This document shows, piece by piece, positions 52,022 through 61,241 of a stretch of DNA of 64,000 bases (the stretch's first letter is position 1; each line of letters starts with the position of its first letter). Both the position numbers and the translations under genes were made by a program. Under the pieces are notes generated by a model. It was not told where the DNA came from. It worked only from the letters and a program-made list of their open reading frames with translations, and ran no database searches. Location of the stretch: NCBI GenBank assembly GCA_905215695.1, contig CAJMQN010000002.1:124001-188000 (forward strand). The letters are read 5' to 3'. Source of the DNA: an uncultured bacterium. GTDB taxonomy: Bacteria > Bacillota > Clostridia > Christensenellales > HGM11417.

Positions 52022-53236
52022 TTAATTCGTAATCTCGTCACAGTATTCCCCGCCGAGCATGGTCTTTAAGATGACCTGCGCATACAACCGCGCCACAAAA
52101 TCGTTGGGGTGGTTGATGTTGTTTACGGTCACGTCGCGGTACCGCTTGCCCGCAGAAAAGAGCGCCTTGTGCATCTCGGTCACATTCGCGACCGCCACGA
52201 AATCATACGACTCTTCAAGACCGAGAAGTTCCGCCGCAAAGAGTTCCTGATTGCCGTACCAGGTCGATTCATAGTTCGGAACCATGCTCCCGAGAAGCAA
52301 AATTTCCGTGTCGGGGAGTTCGGTGTGAATGCGCTCTATCATGTCCTGAATCATGAGCGAATAGGCGCCGGGGGTGGTCAGCATGTCGTTCATGCCGAAA
52401 CCGATGACCACAAGGTCGGGCGCGTAGCCGATGACGTTGCCCTCGAGCGCGTCCTGCCCCTGCTCGGTCGTCCAGCCGCCCACCGCGGTGTTGTAGTAAT
52501 CAATATTTGCGGCATATTTTTCTTCGAAATAACCGCATACCATTTTCGGGAAGGACTCCGCATGCGGCGATACGTTTCCGCCCTGCGAAGTGCCGCTCGA
52601 ATTGCACCCCGTTGTAATCGAATCCCCATAGAAGAGCACCGTCGTCTCCTCCCCCGATTTCAGCTTTTCGAGGGATTTTGCCAGCTTTTCGGACTTGCCC
52701 GCGGGTATCGGACCCTCCCAGGGAGAGCTGTGCCGATAGGTCACCGCTATCTGTTTTTTCGTAAAGGTATCCCCCTCGCCGTATTTCAGGTAGCGGTCTC
52801 CCTCGAGCTCGAGCGAAACCTTGCTCTTGTCAACCGCAATTCCCACGCTGTCCGGCGAAGTGCGATAATAGTCGTCAATTTCAAAATAGGGAATGGAAGA
52901 ATCCGCCGTACGCTTCAGCACGCCGTTCTCATAGATATAATCCACCCCTTCCTCGTACTCCACGTCCAGCCCGTAATTGCGGACGGACAGAATCTCCGTC
53001 GCGTCATACAGGAGAGGCGCGGTATCGTCTGCGCCCACAAACATTACCGTCTCGTTGTAGATTTCCCGCGTGTGCCAGTAGGGGCGGACATAGGTATCGA
53101 GATTGTATTCGGTATAGGTCATGAGCTCTCCCTCGGGCGCAAGTCCGCTTCCTGTATTTCCATCGCCGCCGCACCCCGCGGCGACCATCACGCCGGCAAG
53201 CGCGCAAGCCGCCGCCGCTCTCCAACTCTTTTTCAT
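52022..53236 (-). CDS. SGNH/GDSL-hydrolase lipoprotein (carbohydrate esterase-like)
   Basis: A 404-residue lipoprotein (AAGC, Cys22). Residues about 30-180 form a beta-sandwich-like N-terminal region. The SGNH hydrolase domain follows with block I YGDSITTG (nucleophile Ser near residue 205), block III GFGMNDM and block V NHPND (catalytic Asp/His pair, with the order of family members acting on acetylated sugars). It probably deacylates an esterified glycan at the cell surface. It is flanked by two GH78 genes with short gaps (10 and 13 nt), so it is part of the same operon. Confidence 0.88.
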   Translation of the reverse strand: MKKSWRAAAACALAGVMVAAGCGGDGNTGSGLAPEGELMTYTEYNLDTYVRPYWHTREIYNETVMFVGADDTAPLLYDATEILSVRNYGLDVEYEEGVDYIYENGVLKRTADSSIPYFEIDDYYRTSPDSVGIAVDKSKVSLELEGDRYLKYGEGDTFTKKQIAVTYRHSSPWEGPIPAGKSEKLAKSLEKLKSGEETTVLFYGDSITTGCNSSGTSQGGNVSPHAESFPKMVCGYFEEKYAANIDYYNTAVGGWTTEQGQDALEGNVIGYAPDLVVIGFGMNDMLTTPGAYSLMIQDMIERIHTELPDTEILLLGSMVPNYESTWYGNQELFAAELLGLEESYDFVAVANVTEMHKALFSAGKRYRDVTVNNINHPNDFVARLYAQVILKTMLGGEYCDEITN

Positions 53237-53246
53237 CGCTCTCTCC

Positions 53247-55700
53247 TTATTTTATCGGGAATACAAAGAAAAACTTCCCGTTCTTGTTCTCCGCCTTGAC
53301 GGGGAGCCGGAACTCTGCGCGGGTGTTTGCGGGAATTTCCGCAGTCAAAGTCACCTCGTCGCCCTTCCTTCGCCACTCGACAGCCGCCCTGCCGCGGACG
53401 GTCTCGACAGAGGCGCGCGCACTTGCGATTCCGGCGGGGAATTTCGGCGCAATCACGAATCTGTCCGCGCCCCGCGCGTCCGACGAAACGATGAGTCCCG
53501 CCACATGCCGATAGAGGAAGGAATCGTAGCTCGCGAACATGGGGTGGTCGTAGGAGTGCATGAGGTTTTTCATATCCTCTTCCCAGCGTTCCCATACCGT
53601 CGTCGCTCCGCAGGCAAGCATGTAGCCCCAGCCCGGATACTCGGGGTTTTTTAAAAGTGCAATCGCCGTTTCCGCCTGTCCGCAGGCGCCCAGCCATTCC
53701 AAAAGATGCCGATAGCCCTGATTTCCGCAGGTCGTATGATAACCGTGCACTGCGACGTCCTCCGCCAGCTCCTTTGCCGCGGTTTCAGCGTCCGTGCGCG
53801 CGCCCGCCGTGAGCATGACCGAGGTCTGCGTCTGTCCCCTTGCATCGCCGTACTTTCGCCTGAACGCGGCAAGCAGTTGCTCCCGTTTTTCGGCGTAGTC
53901 CTTCGCGTCCTGCTCCCTTCCGATTGCGCGTGCGATTCTCTCCATCATGCCGTGATACCAGACAAAGTACGCCGCCGAGAGGAATTCCGGTTCCGCTGCC
54001 GCGCTGAAGGGACATTCCCCGCCCTCCTTCGTGAAGGGTGCGGCGGGTACCCAGTCCCCGTAAACGCCGCTGTTCAGCGTGCCCTCCTCTCCCACATGGG
54101 TGGAAAGGCACCCGAGCCAGCTCTGAAACGCCTCGTAATTTTCCCGCAGACAATCCTCGTCCCCGTACATTGCGTAGCAGGCGAGCGCGAGAATAAGGTA
54201 ACCGCTCACGGGATCCGCGGGACGTCCGCCCACAAAGTGCGGTGCGGTATCCGGGATACTCCCGTCGGACTTCTGCGCGTCCGTGATGTCCCGCACGAAT
54301 TCGGGCAGAAACCGCGCATAATCGAAATTGTTTGCCATCTGCCAGATCCGAGCGGTCAGGTCGTTGAGCCAGCCGAACCGCTCATCTCTCTGCGGACAGT
54401 CTGTCAAAACACCGAGAATATTGTTGGATTCCGTGCGCCATGCCAGCTCGTGCAGGCGGTTGAGCGTCTCGTCCGAACAGGTAAAATCCCCGATTTTCCC
54501 GACCCCGCTCCGCACGTGCTCGCCCTCGAGGGAGAGAAGCTCGGCTTTTCCCTCAATCTTCGCTTCGACGTACTGAAAGCCGTGCCAGGTAAAGGACGGC
54601 GCCCACTCCTCTTCCCCGTCGCCCTTCAAGATATATTCGTCCTCGTTCGCCGCGCTCCGCAGATTCAGGCGGTTGAGCCTTCCCGATTCGTCCAATCGTT
54701 CCGCAAAGCGCAGGCGCACCTTCGCGCCGCGCTCGCCGCGCACGCGGATTCTCGCCCAGCCGGAAATATTCTGCCCGATGTCAAAGACGTCCCCGCCAAG
54801 CGACCGCCCGGGAAAGCGGGAGACAACCGTCATGCCCTCGGACTGCTGTGCGCAGAGCTTGCCCGAAAGCGGCGGAACGCCCACCGAATACATCCAGCCG
54901 CGGTCCCAGCCCGGCGCATAGCCGGGCGTGCACCAACCTGCGCGCTCCAGCCGGGCGTCATAGCGTTCCCCGCCGTAAATGCTGTTCGATGTGACCGCGC
55001 CGCACCCCGCCCACCAGTTTTCGCCGGACTCCGTGCAGAGATGCAGAACGCTCCCGTCCGCGAAATCGACGAAAATCTGCGCAAGCGCCATGCGGTTTCC
55101 GAGCCAACCGTAGCCGAGTTCCAGCCCGAACACGTTGGTCCCCGGACGGACGTCGAGAGCATAGGTATTGTAATACACCCGCTTATCGTAACTGCTGACC
55201 TTGGGTCCGAGCACCTCCGCACCCGCCCGCGCGCCGTTTAAATACGCAACATGGCACCCGAGTCCCGCAACATAGGCGCGGGCACGCAGTACATTTTTGC
55301 CGACGGGAATTTCAAAGGCGGTGCGCAGGAGCAGGGTGTGCCCCGCAAAATTCATGGGCATACCGATCCACCGTCCCAACCAGAGCGAAGACTCCCAGAG
55401 CGCCGTCTCGAAGGCGGCGACAGGGCTTTCGATTCCGTGTGAAATCACCCGCCAATAGTACCGCGTGCGGGGCTTCAGCGGTACTCCCGCATAGCGAATC
55501 CCGACGCTTTCGCCGCTCATCGTCTCGCCGCTGTCCCAGCAATCCCCGATTTGGACCGTGGGGTTCTCGGAGACGAGCACGCGATAAGATTCCTGAAAGA
55601 ACTCCCCTTTCGCTCTCCACTTCCAGCCAAAACGGGGCGCACGGCTCTCCACCGCAAGGGGTTCCGCCGCATATTCTGTTGTCAATCCGTAAATTTCCAT
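53247..55700 (-). CDS. GH78 alpha-L-rhamnosidase
   Basis: An 817-residue enzyme without signal peptide. The N-terminus (GLTTEYAAEPLAVESRAPRF) is the usual fibronectin-like start of bacterial GH78. It is followed by the rhamnosidase N domain (VSSYDKRVYYNTYALDV, GYGWLGNRM) and a GQNISGW-type sandwich. The catalytic barrel has VLTDCPQRDERFGWLND near residue 440 (catalytic acid Glu in RDER) and SDGSIPDTAPH shortly after. The later TVWERWEEDMKNLMHSYDH contains the second carboxylate region and conserved His. The start is uncertain between 55700 and an ATG at 55715; both nearly overlap the GH42 stop, implying coupling. Confidence 0.95.
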   Translation of the reverse strand: MEIYGLTTEYAAEPLAVESRAPRFGWKWRAKGEFFQESYRVLVSENPTVQIGDCWDSGETMSGESVGIRYAGVPLKPRTRYYWRVISHGIESPVAAFETALWESSLWLGRWIGMPMNFAGHTLLLRTAFEIPVGKNVLRARAYVAGLGCHVAYLNGARAGAEVLGPKVSSYDKRVYYNTYALDVRPGTNVFGLELGYGWLGNRMALAQIFVDFADGSVLHLCTESGENWWAGCGAVTSNSIYGGERYDARLERAGWCTPGYAPGWDRGWMYSVGVPPLSGKLCAQQSEGMTVVSRFPGRSLGGDVFDIGQNISGWARIRVRGERGAKVRLRFAERLDESGRLNRLNLRSAANEDEYILKGDGEEEWAPSFTWHGFQYVEAKIEGKAELLSLEGEHVRSGVGKIGDFTCSDETLNRLHELAWRTESNNILGVLTDCPQRDERFGWLNDLTARIWQMANNFDYARFLPEFVRDITDAQKSDGSIPDTAPHFVGGRPADPVSGYLILALACYAMYGDEDCLRENYEAFQSWLGCLSTHVGEEGTLNSGVYGDWVPAAPFTKEGGECPFSAAAEPEFLSAAYFVWYHGMMERIARAIGREQDAKDYAEKREQLLAAFRRKYGDARGQTQTSVMLTAGARTDAETAAKELAEDVAVHGYHTTCGNQGYRHLLEWLGACGQAETAIALLKNPEYPGWGYMLACGATTVWERWEEDMKNLMHSYDHPMFASYDSFLYRHVAGLIVSSDARGADRFVIAPKFPAGIASARASVETVRGRAAVEWRRKGDEVTLTAEIPANTRAEFRLPVKAENKNGKFFFVFPIK

Positions 55701-55702
55701 TT

Positions 55703-57574
55703 TCAGTCCGTCCATGTAAAGCCGCAAGGCGAAAGGATAAATTCCCCGCCCCCTCTTCGCGTCACCTTCTTCGGTTCCGTCGAGAGATTCACAAAACAAT
55801 GATAGTTCTTCTTTCCGTCCGTGCGCCGATAGTAGCACACGCCCTCCCCGAATCCGAATTCGGGTTCTCCCGCATAGTGCGCGAGCATTGTCCTCTCGAA
55901 CTTGGACTCCATTTTAAAGAGCGCAAACACGAATTTACCCTTGCCGCATGCAACTTCCTCAATGCCCGGAAATTCCTTTCCCTCGAACACGGCGGCGTGC
56001 CCGCAGAGCGCGGTCTCCTCGCCGAACGCGGAGACCTTTCCGCGCCCCTTGTACTGTGCAAACCAGCGAATCTTGGTTCCTGTAAGCCGCTCGAGGGCGC
56101 CGAGCGCGCAGTCCGTATAGAGGGTATGCTCTTCCGTCCGCCAGCCCGTATAGGGTCCGACCACCACCGTCGCGCCCTCGCTCGCCGCCGCGCAGAGCTT
56201 TCCGGCGAGCGCGTCGGAGACGTGCAGACAGTACGGAATATAGATGAGTTTGCGCCCCGAGAAATCGTCTTTTTCGGTGAGCGCGTCCCGGTACAGGCAG
56301 GTCGAGACCAGCGAGGCGTAGGACGCTCGCGTATCCGCAAGATAGTCGAACTCCTTGAGATTCTCCCCCTGCGAAAGCATGCGGGAAAAGTCCGAAAACA
56401 CAAACGCCGTCTCCGCTTTCGCGGGTTTCGTAGCGAGCACAAACGCCTGTAGCTCCTCAATCGCCGCGGACACCTCCCGCACGTTCCCAAAGGCGGGCGT
56501 CTCTCCGCCGAAGACGGAAAGAATGTGTCCGTGCGGCATTTCGCTCCCCGAGCGGCTCTGCCGGAACTGCCAGTACAGAAATCCGTTCCCCCCTCCGAGA
56601 AAGGCGGACGCCGCAAGCGCGCGGACGTATCCGTCATGGTGGAAGGGCAAGACTTCCACAATGTTTCCCCCGCTCGTGGGCGGAGTTTCCATGACGAAAT
56701 AGGGCAGCTTGCAGGTATTGCGGAATCGGTCGAAGTTTAAAAGGCTCTCCGGGAACGCGTCATAGGTCGAATACTCGTCGATGCCCACGAAATCGAGGTT
56801 TCGGAAGGCGCGGTCAAAGTCGAGCTCGAACGTGCGGCACACGTTGGTGCAGACGGGCGCGTCCGAATACCGACGTATGATTTCCGCCTGCTCGTCCAGA
56901 AATTCCCCCACGCTCTCCCGGTTAAAAGCACGGTATGCCGCGAGTTGAGAGGTCGAATGCAGATAGGGCGTGGGCACGGGCGGGAGTACGGAGACAAAAT
57001 CCGGGTATTCAAAACTCCACACCCGATTGCCCCAAGCCTCGTTGAGCGCCTCGATACTCCCGTACCGTGCGGCAAGATACTCCGACCATTTTGCGCGGCA
57101 TGTCGGGCAAAAACACTCGTGTACCGGGCAGTTGGGTTCGTTGTGCACCTGCCAGGCAATGAGCGCGGGGTGCCTGCCGTACCGCTCGGCGAGCCGCCGG
57201 ACAATCTCCGCCGCGGCGCGGCGGAAATCGGAATTGTTCACGCACACATGTTCCCGGGAACCGTGGTCGAGTTTTTTCAGGTTTTCGTCCACATACAGAC
57301 TATCGGGGTATTTCAGGGTAAACCAACGCGGAGGCGTCGCCGTGGGCGTGCCCAGAATCACCGAAATGCCCGCCTCATAAAATCTCTCTATCGCCGCATC
57401 GAAGAGAGAAAAGTCGTATTTTCCCTCCTCCGGTTCCAGAACGGACCAGGCAAATTCCGCCATGCGCACGGTGTTCAGCCCCAATTCTTTCATGACGGCG
57501 ATGTCCCGGTCGAGGTCGCCTGCCCCCCATTGCTCGGGATAGTACGCGCTTCCGTGCCAAAGTTTTTGTTTCAT
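55703..57574 (-). CDS. GH42 beta-galactosidase
   Basis: A 623-residue cytoplasmic enzyme starting at 57574 (ATGA overlap with the upstream hydrolase). The start MKQKLWHGSAYYPEQW is typical of GH42. The acid/base Glu lies in AWQVHNEPN (near residue 143) and the nucleophile Glu in FVMETPPTSGG (near 298). The zinc-site cysteines CPVHECFCPTC are in the usual position. The trimerisation domain and C-terminal beta domain follow. GH42 enzymes cleave beta-galactosyl or alpha-L-arabinopyranosyl residues from oligosaccharides such as galactan fragments. Confidence 0.96.
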   Translation of the reverse strand: MKQKLWHGSAYYPEQWGAGDLDRDIAVMKELGLNTVRMAEFAWSVLEPEEGKYDFSLFDAAIERFYEAGISVILGTPTATPPRWFTLKYPDSLYVDENLKKLDHGSREHVCVNNSDFRRAAAEIVRRLAERYGRHPALIAWQVHNEPNCPVHECFCPTCRAKWSEYLAARYGSIEALNEAWGNRVWSFEYPDFVSVLPPVPTPYLHSTSQLAAYRAFNRESVGEFLDEQAEIIRRYSDAPVCTNVCRTFELDFDRAFRNLDFVGIDEYSTYDAFPESLLNFDRFRNTCKLPYFVMETPPTSGGNIVEVLPFHHDGYVRALAASAFLGGGNGFLYWQFRQSRSGSEMPHGHILSVFGGETPAFGNVREVSAAIEELQAFVLATKPAKAETAFVFSDFSRMLSQGENLKEFDYLADTRASYASLVSTCLYRDALTEKDDFSGRKLIYIPYCLHVSDALAGKLCAAASEGATVVVGPYTGWRTEEHTLYTDCALGALERLTGTKIRWFAQYKGRGKVSAFGEETALCGHAAVFEGKEFPGIEEVACGKGKFVFALFKMESKFERTMLAHYAGEPEFGFGEGVCYYRRTDGKKNYHCFVNLSTEPKKVTRRGGGEFILSPCGFTWTD

Positions 57575-58866
57575 TCTACAAGAAACACGGGCGAACCCAT
57601 GCGGAAATTCATATCGACAGTGAAGTTCGCGCACTCGAAGGCGAACGCCGTCGTCCCCTCGGGCAAATCGATTTCCACCCGACCCGAAACCTCCAGAGAC
57701 ATGCTCTCAAACCGCCAGGAATGGCTGTCCGACCCGCTGTCCGTCGTATAGAGGAAATTGATTTGTTCCACGTAATCGGGATTTTCAATCTCTATGTAAG
57801 CCTTTCCCTCCCGCACGCCGCTGTCGGTGACGAGAATCGCGGTGTCTTTTCCCCGCAAAACGTGTTCCATGAAAGCGTACACCTCATAGGTTTGGTTCCA
57901 ATAATAGCCGTGCTGAAGGTCGGAACGCTGAGAGGCAAACACCTTGCCGGGCACAAGCGCAATGGACTTTGCGCGGCTGACGACGTCGAAACAGTTGTCG
58001 TCGATGCCGGATACGAAGAGCATCGGCTTTGTCGCATAGGGCAGATACGCGCTCGGGTCGTAGGCGGAAATCCAGGCTTCCCGTCCCGCGCTCCCTTCGC
58101 TTCCGCCGAAGATACCGCCCGCCCCAAAGCTGTCCTCATAGAGGTAACCCGCGCCGTAAATGGGCGCAAACGCCGCAAAACGCTTATCCACACCCGAGGC
58201 AATGCAGGTCAGCACGCCGCCCCAGGAAATTCCGGTACAGCCGATTTGGTTGGGGTTGACGTCCTCCCGCGCGCGCAGAATGTCGTTCGCGAGAATGATG
58301 TCCGCCACGCAGTGGTACACCCAGGAATCCTCCCACTCCTCCGCAGTCTGATTCTTGGAACCCGAGTACCCCTCCGTGGGTCCGCCCTCGGGATTGGTCT
58401 TCTTGTTCAGGGACGCGTCCAACTCGTTGCCGAAAATATCAATCGCAATGGCGACGTATCCTTTCTCGTTCCAGAGTTTGACCCATTCGGGATAGACCTG
58501 CCCCGCGCCGCCGTGCACAAGGACGATTCCCGGATACCCGCCCTCGGGCATGGGAAATTCCGTCTCGTCCGGCACCCCGACCACCGCGAAGGTGCGTTTA
58601 TGGTCAAGGTCCTTCAAGGGATAGGCGACGGACTCAAATTTGATTGCCGTCATATTCTTGCCCGGATTGACCTCCGATAGCGTCTCGATTTCGGGCTCCG
58701 CCGCAAACAGCGTCTCCGTATCCCACATAAGATCCTCCCGCACAATGTCCTCTATCGCATAGGGTCCCTCCGCGGGATTGTAGGGCGTATTGGGTTCTCC
58801 GCCCCCGCACGCCGCGGAAAACAACAGAATCGCACCCACAGCACAGGCGACAGCGCACTTTTTCAT
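57571..58866 (-). CDS. Alpha/beta-hydrolase lipoprotein (dienelactone hydrolase/acetyl esterase-like)
   Basis: A 431-residue lipoprotein (SAAC, Cys20). The alpha/beta-hydrolase core has the oxyanion loop LVHGGAGQ, nucleophile elbow GISWGG (Ser near residue 213), acid SGIDDNCFD and base DLQHGYY. The layout resembles dienelactone-hydrolase and acetyl-xylan-esterase relatives. A C-terminal beta domain of about 80 residues is extra. It would remove ester groups from a glycan outside the membrane. It starts within the stop of the regulator gene (TGATG) and overlaps GH42 by four bases. Substrate unknown. Confidence 0.85.
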   Translation of the reverse strand: MKKCAVACAVGAILLFSAACGGGEPNTPYNPAEGPYAIEDIVREDLMWDTETLFAAEPEIETLSEVNPGKNMTAIKFESVAYPLKDLDHKRTFAVVGVPDETEFPMPEGGYPGIVLVHGGAGQVYPEWVKLWNEKGYVAIAIDIFGNELDASLNKKTNPEGGPTEGYSGSKNQTAEEWEDSWVYHCVADIILANDILRAREDVNPNQIGCTGISWGGVLTCIASGVDKRFAAFAPIYGAGYLYEDSFGAGGIFGGSEGSAGREAWISAYDPSAYLPYATKPMLFVSGIDDNCFDVVSRAKSIALVPGKVFASQRSDLQHGYYWNQTYEVYAFMEHVLRGKDTAILVTDSGVREGKAYIEIENPDYVEQINFLYTTDSGSDSHSWRFESMSLEVSGRVEIDLPEGTTAFAFECANFTVDMNFRMGSPVFLVE

Positions 58867-59958
58867 CAGCTCGTCTCTCCTTCCAGATATTTGGCGGCAA
58901 AAATAATATTTTTTACAAAGTCCCGCTTCTCCGACGCCATCTGCTCGAAGAGCATTTCGACGGACTTCAACCCGAGTTCGTACTTGGGAATCTCCATGAC
59001 CGAAAGCTTCTTATCCAAAAACGGATATTCCTGTTCCGGTCCGTAACCGATGACGGCGACGTCCTCCCGCAGACGTTTGCCCGCGTTCCCGATGAGGTCG
59101 AATATGGGGGCGGATTGCGTTGCCGTTGAAGAAGATAAACCCCACCTTCTCCCCGGAATCCCGCAAGAATGTTTCCGCCTCCGCCGTCCAGCCCTCCCGA
59201 TCGATGTCGATGACGACAGGCTTTCGGGTGGGATAGTAACGCGCCATCGCGATATAATACGCCCGCAGGCGGTTGGAAAACGCGAGTTCTCCCTCCGAGG
59301 ATTCATAGAAGATAACGCAGTTTTTGCAGTCCTTTCGGTGACACTCCTCGATCATGGAATATACCGTGATAGAATCGTCCACAAGCACCGAGGGCGCAAG
59401 CATGCCGTGCGGCGGCTTTCCGATGACGACAATGGGAATATTTCGGTGCGAAACCGCAGAATAGAAGTCCACCCGCCGCTCGTCCTTGACCCGCACGGGC
59501 AGAATGAGCATGCCGTCGATGTCCTTGCGCTTTAAAATATTTCGAATACATTCCCGCTCTTCGTCAAGGGTTCGGTTATACATGACGACGAGTTCCCAGC
59601 GGTTCTTGCGGATATTCTCCGAGACCCCCTCGTAGATAGGGGTATAGAACCCCTCCTTACCCGAAATGACCAACGCAATCTTACGCGCGGTCACATCCTT
59701 GAGTTTCTCCTCCCTCCGCCCTGCGAGAGCCTCCAGCACATTGTCCGCAACATAGGTCCCCTTGCCGCGGACTGTGCGGGCATAACCGTTGTTGACGAGA
59801 TAGGAATACGCCTTGCGCACCGTTCCCCGCGAAACGTCGAAACGGCGCATACATTCGGCTTCGCTTGGCAGAAGCTCCCCGCCTTTGAGTTCGTTGGACT
59901 CCATCTGTTGTAAAAACCAGGCAGTGATCTGCTCATAGACCAGCAAGACGTGTTCCAT
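58866..59958 (-). pseudogene. GntR-family regulator with LacI-type sensor domain, frameshifted
   Basis: It starts at 59958 behind AGGAGAACG. Residues 1-72 are a GntR winged helix (GELLPSEAECMRRFDVSRGT, GKGTYVA). The rest resembles the periplasmic-binding-like sensor of LacI/AraR-type regulators (KIALVISGKEGFY, GMLILPVR, VDDSITVYSMIEE, KVGFIFFNGNAI). After FFNGNAI the homology jumps to another frame (APIFDLIGNAGKRLREDVAVIGYG) and ends at 58866 with NIIFAAKYLEGETS. The break is at a CCCCC run near 59106-59118 and is explained by one extra base. The full form would have about 363 residues. AraR-like regulators repress sugar operons; here it sits within the operon it probably controls. Confidence 0.85.
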
Positions 59959-59966
59959 TCGTTCTC

Positions 59967-61241
59967 CTAAATTTCTAACGGTTTTGTTCCGCCGAAAATT
60001 TCTTGCAGAACTACCGCTTTCTGTTTGGGCGCAAACGCTCCGCCTTCCTCTTCCGGCTCCGTAAAGAGTCCGAAACTCCGTTCCGCGCCGCTCCCCCATT
60101 GGGAAGCGTACGCACAGTCATACAGTCGGAAATAGCAGACAGTCTCCACCTGCGGCATCGCGGCGCAGCGCTCGTACAGTTCCGCGATCCAAATCTCCTG
60201 CTTTGTCATCTCCTCGGGGTCGCCGTAATCCGGCCAGCCCATTTCGGTCAACAGCACTTTGCGCGCCACCGTATCGTACTTGTCGATGACCTCGAATACG
60301 CGCTCGTTGCCCTCGACCCAACCGCTCCAGTCCCGGTACTCATAGGGATGGTAGCCGATACATTGAAAGTAGTCCTCAATTTCGGTGCTTTTGGTTTCGC
60401 CGTAGGGAAATTCTCCGCTTGCGATATTCTTATAAATCTGTTCCAAAAAGAGCGGAATGCTATAGCCGACGTCGGTGAGCGAATCTGCGTATTCGGTCAT
60501 GGTTCCGAGCGAAGTCCAGCCGGGCGTGACCGTATAGGCGTTCGGATTTCCCGCGCGGATTCCCTTGGAGGCGTAGTACATGAGGTCGGTGTTGACTGCC
60601 GCCTGCTCCTCGAAGGAAAACCGCCCCGAGACCGGGCTCATATAGGAATAGCAATTCGTCTCGTTGCCCATCTCCCAGTAGGTGATTTCCGGGAAGGACG
60701 CGGCGAGCGTCTTCCAAAGCTCCGATAGGAGCGCACACCAGTCCGCGTAGCACTCCTCCTCCCGCGACGGCACGGTCAGGCTCAGATACCCGCCCGCAAA
60801 GCCTTGCGGCTTGGGATAGATCGCCGCTTCTCCGATGATGTGTTTGACGCCGGCATCCGAGAGAAGAGCAAGGCACTCTTTTAAGTATGCCTCGATTTCA
60901 GAATCCAATTCGATTTCAAAATCGTTTTCGCCGTACATGGCGTACTTTTTAAAGATTTTTTGGGGAAACATAAAACGCACCGACGTCGTGCCGAGCGCCT
61001 CAAGGTGCCCCGTCATCACTTCTTTATCGAATCCCTTGACCTGAAACTCTTCCGAGTTCTCCTTCTTTTCCCAAAACGGCTCCGCTATCCCATACAGACG
61101 GGATTTATCCACGGTCAAATGGTCGTTTTCCGCATAATAGGGCGGGGATTCTTCGCCCGGATTCGTTCCGGGGTCCTCTCCGCCCGTACAGCCGAGCGCA
61201 AGGAGCAGGAAGGAGAGAAACAGACACGCAAATTTCTTCAT
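59967..61241 (-). CDS. Clan GH-A-like glycosidase lipoprotein, copy 2
   Basis: A 424-residue lipoprotein (LALGC, Cys18). The TIM-barrel pattern has an acid/base candidate in TYWEMGNETN and a nucleophile candidate in VLLTEMGWPD, spaced as in clan GH-A (GH5/GH39/GH53-like) enzymes. The end, FAPKQKAVVLQEIFGG, is shared with the adjacent paralogue. I cannot place it in a numbered family. It overlaps the upstream paralogue by four bases and is 8 nt before the GntR gene. A surface-bound endo- or exo-glycosidase initiating glycan breakdown is likely. Confidence 0.75.
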   Translation of the reverse strand: MKKFACLFLSFLLLALGCTGGEDPGTNPGEESPPYYAENDHLTVDKSRLYGIAEPFWEKKENSEEFQVKGFDKEVMTGHLEALGTTSVRFMFPQKIFKKYAMYGENDFEIELDSEIEAYLKECLALLSDAGVKHIIGEAAIYPKPQGFAGGYLSLTVPSREEECYADWCALLSELWKTLAASFPEITYWEMGNETNCYSYMSPVSGRFSFEEQAAVNTDLMYYASKGIRAGNPNAYTVTPGWTSLGTMTEYADSLTDVGYSIPLFLEQIYKNIASGEFPYGETKSTEIEDYFQCIGYHPYEYRDWSGWVEGNERVFEVIDKYDTVARKVLLTEMGWPDYGDPEEMTKQEIWIAELYERCAAMPQVETVCYFRLYDCAYASQWGSGAERSFGLFTEPEEEGGAFAPKQKAVVLQEIFGGTKPLEI

